Source: Hyphomicrobiales bacterium
GTDB lineage: Bacteria; Pseudomonadota; Alphaproteobacteria; Rhizobiales; Rhizobiaceae
NCBI GenBank assembly: GCA_900465915.1
Contig: UBKJ01000003.1
Location: 1 to 64,000, forward strand
DNA: 64,000 bases
Direction: 5' to 3'
Shown: piece after piece, positions 1 through 7,941 of the stretch
How positions within the stretch are numbered: position 1 is the first letter of the stretch
Layout of the letters: every line of letters begins with the position of its first letter
Notes under the pieces: model-generated
The model's input: the letters and a program-made list of their open reading frames with translations, nothing else
What the model was told of the DNA's origin: nothing
Databases searched by the model: none
Made by a program: the position numbers and the translations under genes

Positions 1-25
1 TCAAGCCGCTCAATATGGCGATCAT
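1..25 (-). CDS. 5' fragment of an unidentified gene at the window edge
   Basis: An ATG at 25-23 on the minus strand opens eight in-frame codons (MIAILSGL) running off the window. A good ribosome-binding sequence (GGGAGGAG) lies just upstream at about 30-38. Too little is present to name a family. It would be divergent from the DUF922 gene that follows. The 160 bases between the two starts probably hold both promoters, but I see no clear operator there. Confidence 0.35.
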
Positions 26-184
26 GGCGTCTCCTCCCATGCTCCTTCATAGCAGCCTCTTCTCAAAAAAGCCGCATTTTTTCCTAAAAGAAGCCGTCTG
101 TTCGCCGCGATTCGCGACAGCGTCGCCACATTTCGCGCGCGGTCCAAAATAGGCTAAGGAGGGTTGGTTTTTGCCCCGGAACGC

Positions 185-784
185 ATGGTCATGAAACGGG
201 CGGCGGCGATCGTCGCGGCGATGGCTTTCTGGCCCGCTGAGGGCTCGGCGCAGGACGCCTGGAAGGCGGTCGAGGTGGTCGAGCCCTATGCGATTTCAGG
301 GACCACCGCGCCCGAGCTTTACCGCTCCATCGGCGAGCGCGGGCCGAAGAGCAGCCTCGGCCGGGTGATCGCCCAGACGCGCTACGTGCTGCGCTGGGAG
401 CGGACCTTCGACCACACGGGCGGCGCCTGCACAGTGCTGACCGCGACGCCGAAATTGACCATCACCTATACGCTGCCGAAGCCGTCGCAGACCTTGCCCG
501 CGCCGCTGCGCGAGCGCTGGGCGCGCTTCATCGACGGGATCGCCCGGCACGAGCATGTCCATGGCGACCACGCCCGCGACGTGGCGCGCGAGGCTGTGCG
601 CGCCACGGTGGGGCTTTCCGTTCCCGACGATCCGAAATGCGTGAAGATCCGCAAGCTCCTTGCGCGGGAAATCACCGCGCAGGTGGCCGTCCAGCGGGCG
701 CGGGGCCGCGACTTTGACCGCGTCGAGATGAGCGCCGGCGGCAATATCCAGACGCTGGTGCTCGATTTCCTCAACGGGACGTGA
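185..784 (+). CDS. DUF922-family exported protein, putative zinc peptidase-like
   Basis: About 199 residues. The first 20 or so residues (two start methionines, KR, then an Ala-rich hydrophobic stretch ending near GSAQD) look like a signal peptide, so the mature protein is probably periplasmic. The body matches my recollection of DUF922, a small family with a metal-ligand-like histidine cluster, seen here as HEHVHGDH in the middle of the protein; conserved cysteines lie at GGACT and DPKCV. No substrate is known. The start is uncertain: ATG 185 and ATG 191 both give a signal peptide, while an upstream TTG at 164 sits too close to the AAGGAGG at 157-163. The gene stands alone and converges on the GntR gene with no gap. 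Confidence 0.6.
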   Translation: MVMKRAAAIVAAMAFWPAEGSAQDAWKAVEVVEPYAISGTTAPELYRSIGERGPKSSLGRVIAQTRYVLRWERTFDHTGGACTVLTATPKLTITYTLPKPSQTLPAPLRERWARFIDGIARHEHVHGDHARDVAREAVRATVGLSVPDDPKCVKIRKLLAREITAQVAVQRARGRDFDRVEMSAGGNIQTLVLDFLNGT

Positions 785-1516
785 TCACTTCCGCGCCAGC
801 GTGAAGGAGAAATGGCTGCCGCGATGGTAGTCGACGGCGTAGACCACCGGCCGGCCGGCGTTGTTGTAGCAGATCTCGCGGATCAGCAGCGCCGGGCCGA
901 AATCGCGCAGGTCGTGGCGCTCGATCACCGGGTCGGGCAGCATGACGGCCGACACCTTGGCCGCCGACATGCGCGGCCGCTGCCGGTAGCGGTCGAGAAG
1001 CTCCAGGAGCGAGCCGCTCCAGTCGATCTCGTAAAGCCGCGCCGGCACGATGGCGCGCGGCACGTAGTCGATGCAATAGAGGATCGGCTCGCCATTGTTG
1101 AGGCGCAGCCTTTCGAGCCGGATGACCTGCTCGCCCTTTTCGAGCTTCAGCCCCTCGGCCACCGCCTCGTCGGGCAGCTCCTCGGCGATGAACAGCACCT
1201 TGTTGACCGGCGCGTAGCCGTAATGGCGCGTCATGTCGGAGACGCTCTCGAAGACGGTGATCGGCCGGTCGACCTGCAGCGCGGAGCTTGCGGAGACGAA
1301 GCGCCCGCGCCCGTGCTCGACATAGATGACGGAATCCTGCTCCAAAAGCTTCAGCGCCTCGCGCAGCGCCGGGCGCGAAATGCCGAAGCGCTGCGTGAGC
1401 TGCGATTCGGTCGGCAGCTTGTCGCCCGGTTGCAGCTTCTGCTCCTGGATGAGGTCCGCGATGCGGTCCCGAAGCTGAATCACCAGCGTGCGCGCATCGC
1501 GCAAAGGCTCGTTCAA
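785..1516 (-). CDS. GntR-family transcriptional regulator, HutC/UTRA type
   Basis: 243 residues. The N-terminal 70 residues form a GntR winged helix (LPTESQLTQRFGISRPALREAL), and residues about 95-240 form a UTRA ligand-binding domain, which in the HutC subfamily binds small sugars, sugar phosphates or amino-acid derivatives. The start is a TTG (complement of 1514-1516) preceded by AGGAGCAGGGA. The gene is divergent from the SIS-domain deglycase. The 226-bp space between them has three copies of an 11-bp palindrome whose GT..AC core fits this family, so it most likely represses the deglycase and perhaps itself, with a fructosamine-type effector. Family assignment is firm; effector and targets are inferred. 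Confidence 0.88.
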   Translation of the reverse strand: MNEPLRDARTLVIQLRDRIADLIQEQKLQPGDKLPTESQLTQRFGISRPALREALKLLEQDSVIYVEHGRGRFVSASSALQVDRPITVFESVSDMTRHYGYAPVNKVLFIAEELPDEAVAEGLKLEKGEQVIRLERLRLNNGEPILYCIDYVPRAIVPARLYEIDWSGSLLELLDRYRQRPRMSAAKVSAVMLPDPVIERHDLRDFGPALLIREICYNNAGRPVVYAVDYHRGSHFSFTLARK

Positions 1517-1551
1517 TTCCCTGCTCCTCGTGCCGCTTTCCTCAACGATTC

Positions 1552-1562
1552 TTGTCTGACAA
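1552..1562. promoter_or_regulatory. putative GntR operator, copy 1
   Basis: TTGTCTGACAA is a perfect 5-1-5 inverted repeat 35 bp upstream of the GntR start. Related sites lie at 1600-1610 and 1679-1689. Together they give the consensus TYGTCYKACAA. Confidence 0.6.
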
Positions 1563-1599
1563 ATAAACCGAGGTCAAGCCTCGGAGCCTTAGCCGACTG

Positions 1600-1610
1600 T
1601 CGTCCGACAA
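1600..1610. promoter_or_regulatory. putative GntR operator, copy 2
   Basis: TCGTCCGACAA matches copy 1 at 9 of 11 positions. It sits inside a second perfect inverted repeat, TGTCG-TC-CGACA, at 1598-1609. It lies midway between the divergent genes. Confidence 0.5.
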
Positions 1611-1678
1611 AAATAAATGCGAAGGAATTCGGAAAAGCCGCCCCGCCCCGGCTTGACTCCTGCGGCGCAAGATGTCAG

Positions 1679-1689
1679 TTGTCTTACAA
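1679..1689. promoter_or_regulatory. putative GntR operator, copy 3
   Basis: TTGTCTTACAA matches copy 1 at 10 of 11 positions. With flanking bases it reads GTTGTCTTACAAC. It is 53 bp upstream of the deglycase ATG, a good position to block that promoter. Confidence 0.6.
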
Positions 1690-1742
1690 CATTGGCGAGG
1701 CCGAGGCCGCGCAGTCACCGAGCATAACAGAGGAGCCTATCC

Positions 1743-2756
1743 ATGCTCAATTTCGACGAACCGAGATTCCTCCGCATCCAGTCGGGCGCCGTGGCGCTGG
1801 CGCCGCGCATCGACGCGGCCATCGCGGAATGCCTGAAGGCCGGGGCGGAGAACGTCCATTTCCTCGGCACCGGCGGCGTGGCCATCCTGATGCAGCCGGC
1901 CTGCCAGCTCCTGCAGCGTGCGTCGCGCTTCCCGGCCTATGTCGGCATGCCGGCGGAGCTGATCGTCACCGGCTCGGTCAACCTCAACGACAAGTCGATC
2001 GTCGTGATGCCGTCGCTGTCGGGCACCACCAAGGAAAGCGTCGCCTTCCTGGAGGAAGTCAAGAAGACCGGCGCCACCGTCATCACGCTGGTCGGCCATG
2101 CGGACACGCCGCTCGGCAAGGGCGGCGACCATGTCTTCGTCAACTTCGCCGAGGACGACACGTCCTGCGAATCCTTCTACGTGCAGTCGCTCCTGATCGC
2201 GCTGTCGATCATGCGCCATCGCGGCGAGATCGACAATTACGACCAGATCGTCGCCGAGCTGAACACGCTGCCGGAGCTGCTCCTGGGCGCCAAGAAGGCC
2301 TATGAGAGCAAGGCCGAGGACTTCGCCAAAATCATCGCCGGCTCGGACTACCACATCATCACCGGCGCCGGTAACGTCTGGCCGGAAGCCTTCTATTACG
2401 GCATGTGCATTCTCGAGGAGATGCAGTGGATCCGCACCCGCCCGGTGCATGCGTCCGACTTCTTCCACGGCACGCTGGAGCTGGTCGAGAAGGGCGTCAG
2501 CGTCATCCTGTTCAAGGGCGAGGACGCGCTGCGTCCGCTGGCCGACCGCGTCGAGAAATTCGCGCCCAACTACACCGACAAGCTGGCGGTGCTGGACACG
2601 GCCCAGTTCGAGCTGCCGGGCCTGTCGAAGGAAGTGCGCGGCCTGGTGTCGCCGGCCGTGCTCGCCACCGTGCTGGAGCGCATCAGCGCCCATCTGGAGG
2701 TCATGCGCAACCATCCGCTGACCACCCGCCGCTACTACAAGCGCGTCGAATACTGA
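1743..2756 (+). CDS. SIS-domain sugar isomerase/deglycase, FrlB/FraB-like
   Basis: 337 residues with two SIS (sugar isomerase) folds. The first has the phosphosugar-binding features (FLGTGGVAILMQP near residue 40 and a Ser/Thr loop PSLSGTTKESV near 100). The second includes TGAGNVWPEAFYYGM and HASDFFHG. This architecture and length fit fructosamine-6-phosphate deglycases (FrlB, FraB, Agrobacterium SocB), which split a phosphorylated Amadori compound into glucose 6-phosphate and an amine or amino acid. A GlmS-type isomerase is less likely because there is no glutaminase domain. No kinase or sugar-amine transporter lies next to it, so the phosphorylated substrate must come from elsewhere. Expression is probably controlled by the divergent GntR protein. 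The start follows AGAGGAGCC. Confidence 0.75.
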   Translation: MLNFDEPRFLRIQSGAVALAPRIDAAIAECLKAGAENVHFLGTGGVAILMQPACQLLQRASRFPAYVGMPAELIVTGSVNLNDKSIVVMPSLSGTTKESVAFLEEVKKTGATVITLVGHADTPLGKGGDHVFVNFAEDDTSCESFYVQSLLIALSIMRHRGEIDNYDQIVAELNTLPELLLGAKKAYESKAEDFAKIIAGSDYHIITGAGNVWPEAFYYGMCILEEMQWIRTRPVHASDFFHGTLELVEKGVSVILFKGEDALRPLADRVEKFAPNYTDKLAVLDTAQFELPGLSKEVRGLVSPAVLATVLERISAHLEVMRNHPLTTRRYYKRVEY

Positions 2757-2807
2757 CGAAAAATTGATCGCGGCGGGGCGCGCCCCGCCTGCGAGCCATC
2801 GCCTAGC

Positions 2808-2840
2808 CCCGCGCCCCGGAAACCGCTTCCGGGGCGCGGG
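2808..2840 (+). terminator. strong stem-loop after the deglycase gene
   Basis: A perfect 14-bp GC-rich stem (arms 2808-2821 and 2827-2840) closes a 5-base loop (ACCGC). Only a short T run follows (CGTTTCGGG), so termination may be imperfect or Rho-assisted. It separates the deglycase from the dehydrogenase operon. Confidence 0.6.
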
Positions 2841-3011
2841 CGTTTCGGGCCTCGCGGGCTTACCGCGCCCGACCCGCAACCAAGGCCGGGTAAACGTTAA
2901 CCGCAGGGCCGCATTGCGTTTTTCGGGTTTTCTAAAACAGCGGCCGGCGTTACAGTGGCGTGGTTCATCGCCAGCCCGTCCCCCAACGGGCAAGCCAGGG
3001 AGCCGCCCACC

Positions 3012-3575
3012 ATGACGCCGGACGATTCGTCTCCAGCCCGTCCTTTCCCCCTTTCTCCATCGCCCGTCGCCTTCACCCGCCGCGCCCTTCTGGCCGGCGC
3101 CGCGGTGTCGCTGGCGACGCTCTATTTCCTGCCGCCCGTCCGCGCCGCGGCGCCCAGCGCCGGCGAGACGGATTTCTTCGCCGTCTCCTGCGCCGTCACC
3201 GACAAGAAGGACCTCGACCCGGTCACGTCCCGCCGCATCCTCGAGGCGCTGGTCAAGGACGATCCCGCCATCGCCGACCGCATCACGAAGCTCGCTGCGA
3301 TGGCCAAGGACCACGCCGACGCGAAGTCGCTCAAGGACGCCGCCGCAAGCGCCGGCCTCGACGCCGACGTGATGAAGATCGTCACCGCCTGGTACACCGG
3401 CACGGTGGTCGCCAAGGCCGGGCCGGTCGTCGTCGCCTATAAGGACGCGCTCATGTACCGGCCGGTCGCCGACGGGCTGACCGTGCCCACCTATTGCAGC
3501 CGCGGCCCGATGTGGTGGACCGGCCTGCCGCCGGAGATCGCCCGCATGCCTGTCAACGATCCGAAGGTGCTGTGA
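3012..3575 (+). CDS. small subunit of a membrane-bound FAD sugar/polyol dehydrogenase (Tat-exported)
   Basis: 187 residues. It matches the small subunit of three-component FAD dehydrogenases (sorbitol, gluconate and fructose dehydrogenases of acetic acid bacteria and pseudomonads). The N-terminus has a twin-arginine signal (TRRALLAG, a hydrophobic stretch, then VRAAAP), which would carry the folded flavoprotein partner through the Tat system. The C-terminal part contains PTYCSRGPMWWTGLPPE, typical of the family. I chose ATG 3012 because AGGGAG lies just upstream; an earlier GTG at 2955 would displace the Tat signal from the N-terminus. The stop overlaps the next start (TGATG), so the two genes are translationally coupled. 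Confidence 0.8.
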   Translation: MTPDDSSPARPFPLSPSPVAFTRRALLAGAAVSLATLYFLPPVRAAAPSAGETDFFAVSCAVTDKKDLDPVTSRRILEALVKDDPAIADRITKLAAMAKDHADAKSLKDAAASAGLDADVMKIVTAWYTGTVVAKAGPVVVAYKDALMYRPVADGLTVPTYCSRGPMWWTGLPPEIARMPVNDPKVL

Positions 3576-5221
3576 TGAAGTCCCCCGTCTTCAACAACGG
3601 CGACGCGAGCGCCGATGTCGTCATCGTCGGCTCGGGCGTCGTCGGCGCGCTGATCGCCGACCAGCTCGCGGGCGAGGGCCGCTCGGTGCTGGTGCTCGAC
3701 GCCGGCCTGCGCATCGAGCGCGCGCAGGCGGTCGAGAACTGGCGCAACATGCCCTTCGCCAATCGCGCCGGCTCGGATTTCCAGGGCCTCTATCCGCAGT
3801 CCAAATGGGCCCCCGCGCCGCTCTACTGGCCCGAGAACAACTATGTCGCCTTGTCCGGCCCGGACGGCAAGGGCTTCAAGCAAGGCTATCTCAAGACCGT
3901 CGGCGGCACCACCTGGCACTGGGCGGCGTCGAGCTGGCGCCACCTGCCGGTGGACCTCAAGATGCGCTCCGCCTACGGCGTCGGCCGCGACTGGCCGATC
4001 TCCTATGACGAGCTGGAGCCCTATTACGTGCGCGCCGAATGGGCGATGGGCGTGGCCGGCCCCAACGACCCGGCGCTGCAATCGCCTTCCGAGCGCAGCA
4101 AGCCCTATCCGATGGACATGGTGCCGTGGAGCTACGGCGACAAGCGCTTCGCCGAGATCGTCAATCCGCACGGCTACCGTTCGGTGCCGATCCCGCAGGC
4201 GCGCAGCACGCGGCCCTGGAACGGCCGCCCCACCTGCTGCGGCAACAACAATTGCCAGCCGATCTGCCCCATCGGGGCGATGTATAACGGCATCCACACC
4301 GTGCAGTCGGCCGAGGCCAAGGGCGCGGTGGTGCTGGCGGAGGCGACCGTCTACCGCATCGACACCGACGAGAACAACCGTGTCACCGCCGTGCACTGGT
4401 ACGACAGCCGGCACAATTCGCACAAGGCGACCGGCTCGGCCTTCGTCATCGCCTGCAACTCGATGGAATCGCCGCGCCTGCTGCTGGCGGCCGCCAACGA
4501 GCGCAACCCGGCCGGCATCGCCAATTCGTCCGACCAGGTCGGGCGCAACATGATGGACCATTCCGGCTTCCACTGCTTCTTCCAGGCCGACGAGCCCCTG
4601 TGGATCGGGCGCGGCCCGGCGCAGTCGAGCTGCCTGGTCGGTCCGCGCGACGGCGCGTTCCGGTCGCAATATTCCGCCAACAAGATGATCCTCAACAACA
4701 TCACCCAGGTGACCTCGGCCGCCTCGGCGGCGCTGTCCAAGGGGCTGGTGGGCAAGGAGCTCGACGAGGCGATCCGCCGCCGCACCATCCACGGCGTCGA
4801 CCTGTCGATCAGCCTGGAGCCGCTGCCCGACCCGAAGAACCGCGTGACCTTGAGCAAGACCCGCGTCGATCCGCACGGCATACCCTGCCCGGACGTCTAT
4901 TACGACGTCGGCGACTATGTGCGCAAAGGCTACGACGCGGCGGTGACGCAGCTGAAGGAGATCGCGGCGCTGTTCAACGCCACCGACCTCAACATCACCA
5001 CCGCGCTCAACGCCAACAACCACATCATGGGCGGCTGCATCATGGGGGCGGACCCGAAGGATTCGGTGGTGGACGGGAACTGCCGCGCCCACGACCATCC
5101 CAATCTGTGGATTCCGGGCGGCGGGGCCATTCCGTCGGCCAGCGTGGTCAATTCGACGCTGACCATGGCGGCGCTGGGGATCAAGGCCGCGGACGACATC
5201 TCCAAGAAGCTGGGGGCCTGA
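3575..5221 (+). CDS. GMC-family FAD dehydrogenase, large subunit
   Basis: 548 residues. The Rossmann motif VIVGSGVVGALIADQLA near residues 13-29 binds FAD. A cysteine cluster TCCGNNNCQPICPIGA in the middle is the Fe-S binding motif found in large subunits of three-component gluconate, fructose and sorbitol dehydrogenases. The C-terminus has the GMC active-site region (NNHIMGGCIMG and PSASVVNSTLTMAAL). It would oxidise a sugar, polyol or sugar acid in the periplasm and pass electrons to the cytochrome encoded next. The substrate cannot be read from sequence; sorbitol, gluconate, fructose and 2-ketogluconate are all possible. It has no signal peptide and is presumably exported with the Tat small subunit. 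Confidence 0.85.
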   Translation: MKSPVFNNGDASADVVIVGSGVVGALIADQLAGEGRSVLVLDAGLRIERAQAVENWRNMPFANRAGSDFQGLYPQSKWAPAPLYWPENNYVALSGPDGKGFKQGYLKTVGGTTWHWAASSWRHLPVDLKMRSAYGVGRDWPISYDELEPYYVRAEWAMGVAGPNDPALQSPSERSKPYPMDMVPWSYGDKRFAEIVNPHGYRSVPIPQARSTRPWNGRPTCCGNNNCQPICPIGAMYNGIHTVQSAEAKGAVVLAEATVYRIDTDENNRVTAVHWYDSRHNSHKATGSAFVIACNSMESPRLLLAAANERNPAGIANSSDQVGRNMMDHSGFHCFFQADEPLWIGRGPAQSSCLVGPRDGAFRSQYSANKMILNNITQVTSAASAALSKGLVGKELDEAIRRRTIHGVDLSISLEPLPDPKNRVTLSKTRVDPHGIPCPDVYYDVGDYVRKGYDAAVTQLKEIAALFNATDLNITTALNANNHIMGGCIMGADPKDSVVDGNCRAHDHPNLWIPGGGAIPSASVVNSTLTMAALGIKAADDISKKLGA

Positions 5222-5223
5222 CG

Positions 5224-6627
5224 ATGAAAGCGCTCACCCGTTCGGCCCTTTTCGCCGGTCTCCTCGCCTTCGCCCCCATAGCCCACGCCGACGACCTCCA
5301 GGCGCTGGTGGAGAAGGGCAAGGCGGTGGCCACCGCCGCCGACTGCATGGCCTGCCACACGGTTCCCAAGGCCGGAAAGCCCTTCGCCGGCGGCTACGGC
5401 ATCGTGTCGCCCTTGGGCACCATCTATTCCTCCAACATCACCCCGTCCAAGACCGCTGGTATCGGCGACTACAGCGAGGCGGATTTCTCGCGCGCGGTGC
5501 GGCAGGGCGTGCGCAAGGACGGCGCGCATCTTTACCCGGCCATGCCCTATGACGCCTATGCCGGCATCACCGACGAGGACATGCATGCGCTCTACGCCTA
5601 TTTCATGCATGGCGTCGCGCCGGTGGACGCGGCGCCCGAGAAGAAGACGGCGCTGCCCTTCCCCTTCAACATGCGCTTCGCCATGGCGGCGTGGAACGCG
5701 CTCTACGCCGGCGGCAAGCCGTTCACGCCTGATCCCAGCCGCAGCGCGGAGCTGAACCGCGGCGCCTATCTCGCCGACGCGCTCGGCCATTGCGGCTCCT
5801 GCCACACGCCGCGCGGCGTGCTGATGGGGCAGAGCGCCGGCGACTATCTGACCGGCGGGCCGGTGGGGCCGTGGCGCGCGCCCAACATCACCTCCGACCC
5901 GGTCAGCGGGATCGGCGGCTGGAGCGTGGACGAGCTGGTCGCCTATTTCCGCACCGGCCACGTGGCCGGCAAGGCGCAGGCCGCCGGCGGCATGGCCGAG
6001 GCGGTGCAGAACAGCCTGCAATATCTGCCCGAAAGCGACCTCAAGGCGCTGGCCGTCTATCTGAAGAGCGTGCCGGCGGCGCGCGGCGCGGGTGATGAAA
6101 AGGCGCCGCAGGATTTCGGCGCGCCGAAGTCGGAAGAGGCGGTTCTGCGCGGCAGATACGGGCCGAACGAGCAGGACAGCCTGCGCAGCGGGGCCGAGCT
6201 TTACAGCGGCTATTGCGCGAGCTGCCACCAGCCGGACGGAAGCGGCGCACAGGACCAGGCCTATCCGTCGCTGTTCCACAACACGGCGACGGGCGCCGCC
6301 GATCCGGCCAACCTCGTGGCGACGATCCTCTACGGCGTCGACCGCGAGGCGGGCGGGCAGGCGGTGCTGATGCCGGGCTTCGGGCCGCAATCCTATGTGG
6401 CGTCGCTTAACGACCGGCAGATCGCCGACATCGCCAATTACGTGCTCGCGAATTACGGCGACGACGGGGCGCGGGTGACGGCGGGGGACGTGGCCGAGGC
6501 GCGCGCCGGCGGGCCGGTCCCGCTGCTCGCCGCCTTGCAGCCTTATGCGCTGCCGGGGATCGTGGCGGTGGTGCTTTTGATCGCGCTTGCGGGCGTCTTG
6601 CGGGCGCGCCGTCGCATTATGGCCTGA
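5224..6627 (+). CDS. tri-haem cytochrome c subunit of the FAD dehydrogenase
   Basis: 467 residues. A Sec signal peptide (MKALTR...FAPIAHADD) is followed by three c-type haem sites: CMACH near residue 39, CGSCH near 190 and CASCH near 335. A C-terminal hydrophobic helix (about 440-460) followed by RARRRIMA anchors it in the membrane. This is the architecture of the cytochrome subunit that takes electrons from gluconate/sorbitol/fructose dehydrogenases and reduces ubiquinone. The ATG lies 2 bases after the GMC stop, completing a three-gene operon. Confidence 0.88.
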   Translation: MKALTRSALFAGLLAFAPIAHADDLQALVEKGKAVATAADCMACHTVPKAGKPFAGGYGIVSPLGTIYSSNITPSKTAGIGDYSEADFSRAVRQGVRKDGAHLYPAMPYDAYAGITDEDMHALYAYFMHGVAPVDAAPEKKTALPFPFNMRFAMAAWNALYAGGKPFTPDPSRSAELNRGAYLADALGHCGSCHTPRGVLMGQSAGDYLTGGPVGPWRAPNITSDPVSGIGGWSVDELVAYFRTGHVAGKAQAAGGMAEAVQNSLQYLPESDLKALAVYLKSVPAARGAGDEKAPQDFGAPKSEEAVLRGRYGPNEQDSLRSGAELYSGYCASCHQPDGSGAQDQAYPSLFHNTATGAADPANLVATILYGVDREAGGQAVLMPGFGPQSYVASLNDRQIADIANYVLANYGDDGARVTAGDVAEARAGGPVPLLAALQPYALPGIVAVVLLIALAGVLRARRRIMA

Positions 6628-6654
6628 AAAGCCTGCCAGAACAGGCGGTCGAGG

Positions 6655-6679
6655 CTCCTCGCGGGACGCTCGCGAGGAG
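6655..6679 (+). terminator. stem-loop after the cytochrome gene
   Basis: A perfect 9-bp stem (CTCCTCGCG at 6655-6663, CGCGAGGAG at 6671-6679) with a 7-base loop starts 28 bp after the stop codon and is followed by TTTAG. It probably ends the dehydrogenase operon before the efflux operon. Confidence 0.55.
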
Positions 6680-6752
6680 TTTAGTTGTCTGTGATAATTA
6701 TTCTGTTAGCCTCGAATTGCAAATCCATGGTTGTGCTTTCGGGAGCTGGCGA

Positions 6753-7925
6753 GTGAAGCGTTGGATCATAGGAATCGTGCTTTTGGGCGCCGTCGGCGCG
6801 GCCGGCTATGTCGGCTGGAGCCGCTATCTGCGCCCCGGCGCGGTCGCGACCGAGCCCGCGCAGCAGCAGGCCAAGGGCCATCGCGGCGGCAACACCTCGG
6901 TCAAGGTGGCCGAGGCCAAGGCCGGCGCGCTGCCGGTCCAGCGCAGCACGGTCGGCACCGTGGTGGCGGTGGCCTCCACCGCCGTCAACAGCCCGCAGGC
7001 CGGCAACGTCTCCATGCTCGCCGTCAAGGACGGCGCCATCGTGCGCCAGGGCGACCTGATCGCCCAGCTCGACGACCGCACCATCCGCGCCAATATCGGC
7101 AAGGACCAGGCGGCGGTGGCCAAGGACCAGGCCACGCTCGACAACGCCCGCGCCACCTGGAGCCGCACGCAGGACCTGGTCAAGCGGGGCGTCAGCGCCT
7201 CGCAGGCCGGCGACGACGCGCTGGCCGCCGTCAAGGTGGCGGAGGCGCAGCTGCAGCTCGACCAGGCCGACCTCGCCGCCGACCAGGTGGCGCTGGCGAA
7301 CACCCGCATCACCGCGCCCTTCGACGGGCGGCTCGGCGTGGTGCAGGTCTCGCTCGGGGCCTATCTCGCCGCCGGCGCGCCGGTGGCGACGCTGACGCAG
7401 ATGAACCCGATCTACGCCGAATTCACCCTGCCGGAGACGGACCTGGCGCTGATCCACCGCACGCTGCGCGAGGGCACGCTCAAGGCCGAGGTGACGGCCG
7501 TCTCCGACGACGGCCGCAACTCGACCGCGACCGGGACGGTCGGCTTCCTCGACAACGCCGTCGACACGCCGAGCGGCACGGTGAGGCTGCGCGCGACGCT
7601 GGAGAATGCGGCCGGCGCCTTCTGGCCCGGCCAGTCGCTGCGCGTCGCGGTCGAGGCGGGCCAGCAGCAGAACCTCGTCCTGGTGCCGGGCGTGGCGGTG
7701 CAGCCGCAGGAGAAGGGCGCGATCAGCTATGTCGTCAAGGCCGACGACACGATCGAGGTGCGCCCGGTCACCGTGGCGCTGCGCGCCAACGGCATGGCCG
7801 GCGTCAGCGCCGGCCTGCAGCCGGGCGAGCGCGTCGTCACCGAGGGACAGGCGTCGCTGGTCCAGGGCGGCAAGGTGACGGTGATCACCGAGGCCGACGA
7901 CGGCACCAAACTTTCCATGAACTGA
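6753..7925 (+). CDS. RND efflux periplasmic adaptor (membrane fusion protein)
   Basis: 390 residues. An N-terminal membrane anchor (RWIIGIVLLGAVGAAGYVGW) is followed by the lipoyl/barrel-sandwich half (VNSPQAGNVSMLAVKDGAIVRQGDLI), an Ala/Gln-rich coiled-coil hairpin (KDQAAVAKDQATLDNARATW...), the second lipoyl half (ITAPFDGRLGVVQV) and beta-barrel and membrane-proximal domains. It bridges the inner-membrane pump encoded next to an outer-membrane channel not encoded here. I chose GTG 6753 because GGGAG at 6741-6745 is well spaced; the frame extends to a TTG at 6717 without adding domain. MdtA-like in order and size. Confidence 0.88.
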   Translation: MKRWIIGIVLLGAVGAAGYVGWSRYLRPGAVATEPAQQQAKGHRGGNTSVKVAEAKAGALPVQRSTVGTVVAVASTAVNSPQAGNVSMLAVKDGAIVRQGDLIAQLDDRTIRANIGKDQAAVAKDQATLDNARATWSRTQDLVKRGVSASQAGDDALAAVKVAEAQLQLDQADLAADQVALANTRITAPFDGRLGVVQVSLGAYLAAGAPVATLTQMNPIYAEFTLPETDLALIHRTLREGTLKAEVTAVSDDGRNSTATGTVGFLDNAVDTPSGTVRLRATLENAAGAFWPGQSLRVAVEAGQQQNLVLVPGVAVQPQEKGAISYVVKADDTIEVRPVTVALRANGMAGVSAGLQPGERVVTEGQASLVQGGKVTVITEADDGTKLSMN

Positions 7926-7941
7926 TGGGTGTAGCGCCGTC

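Noticed and set aside
2764..3015. 83-residue open frame between the deglycase and dehydrogenase genes
   Set aside because: It reads through the 14-bp terminator stem, has no ribosome-binding site of note and no family resemblance.
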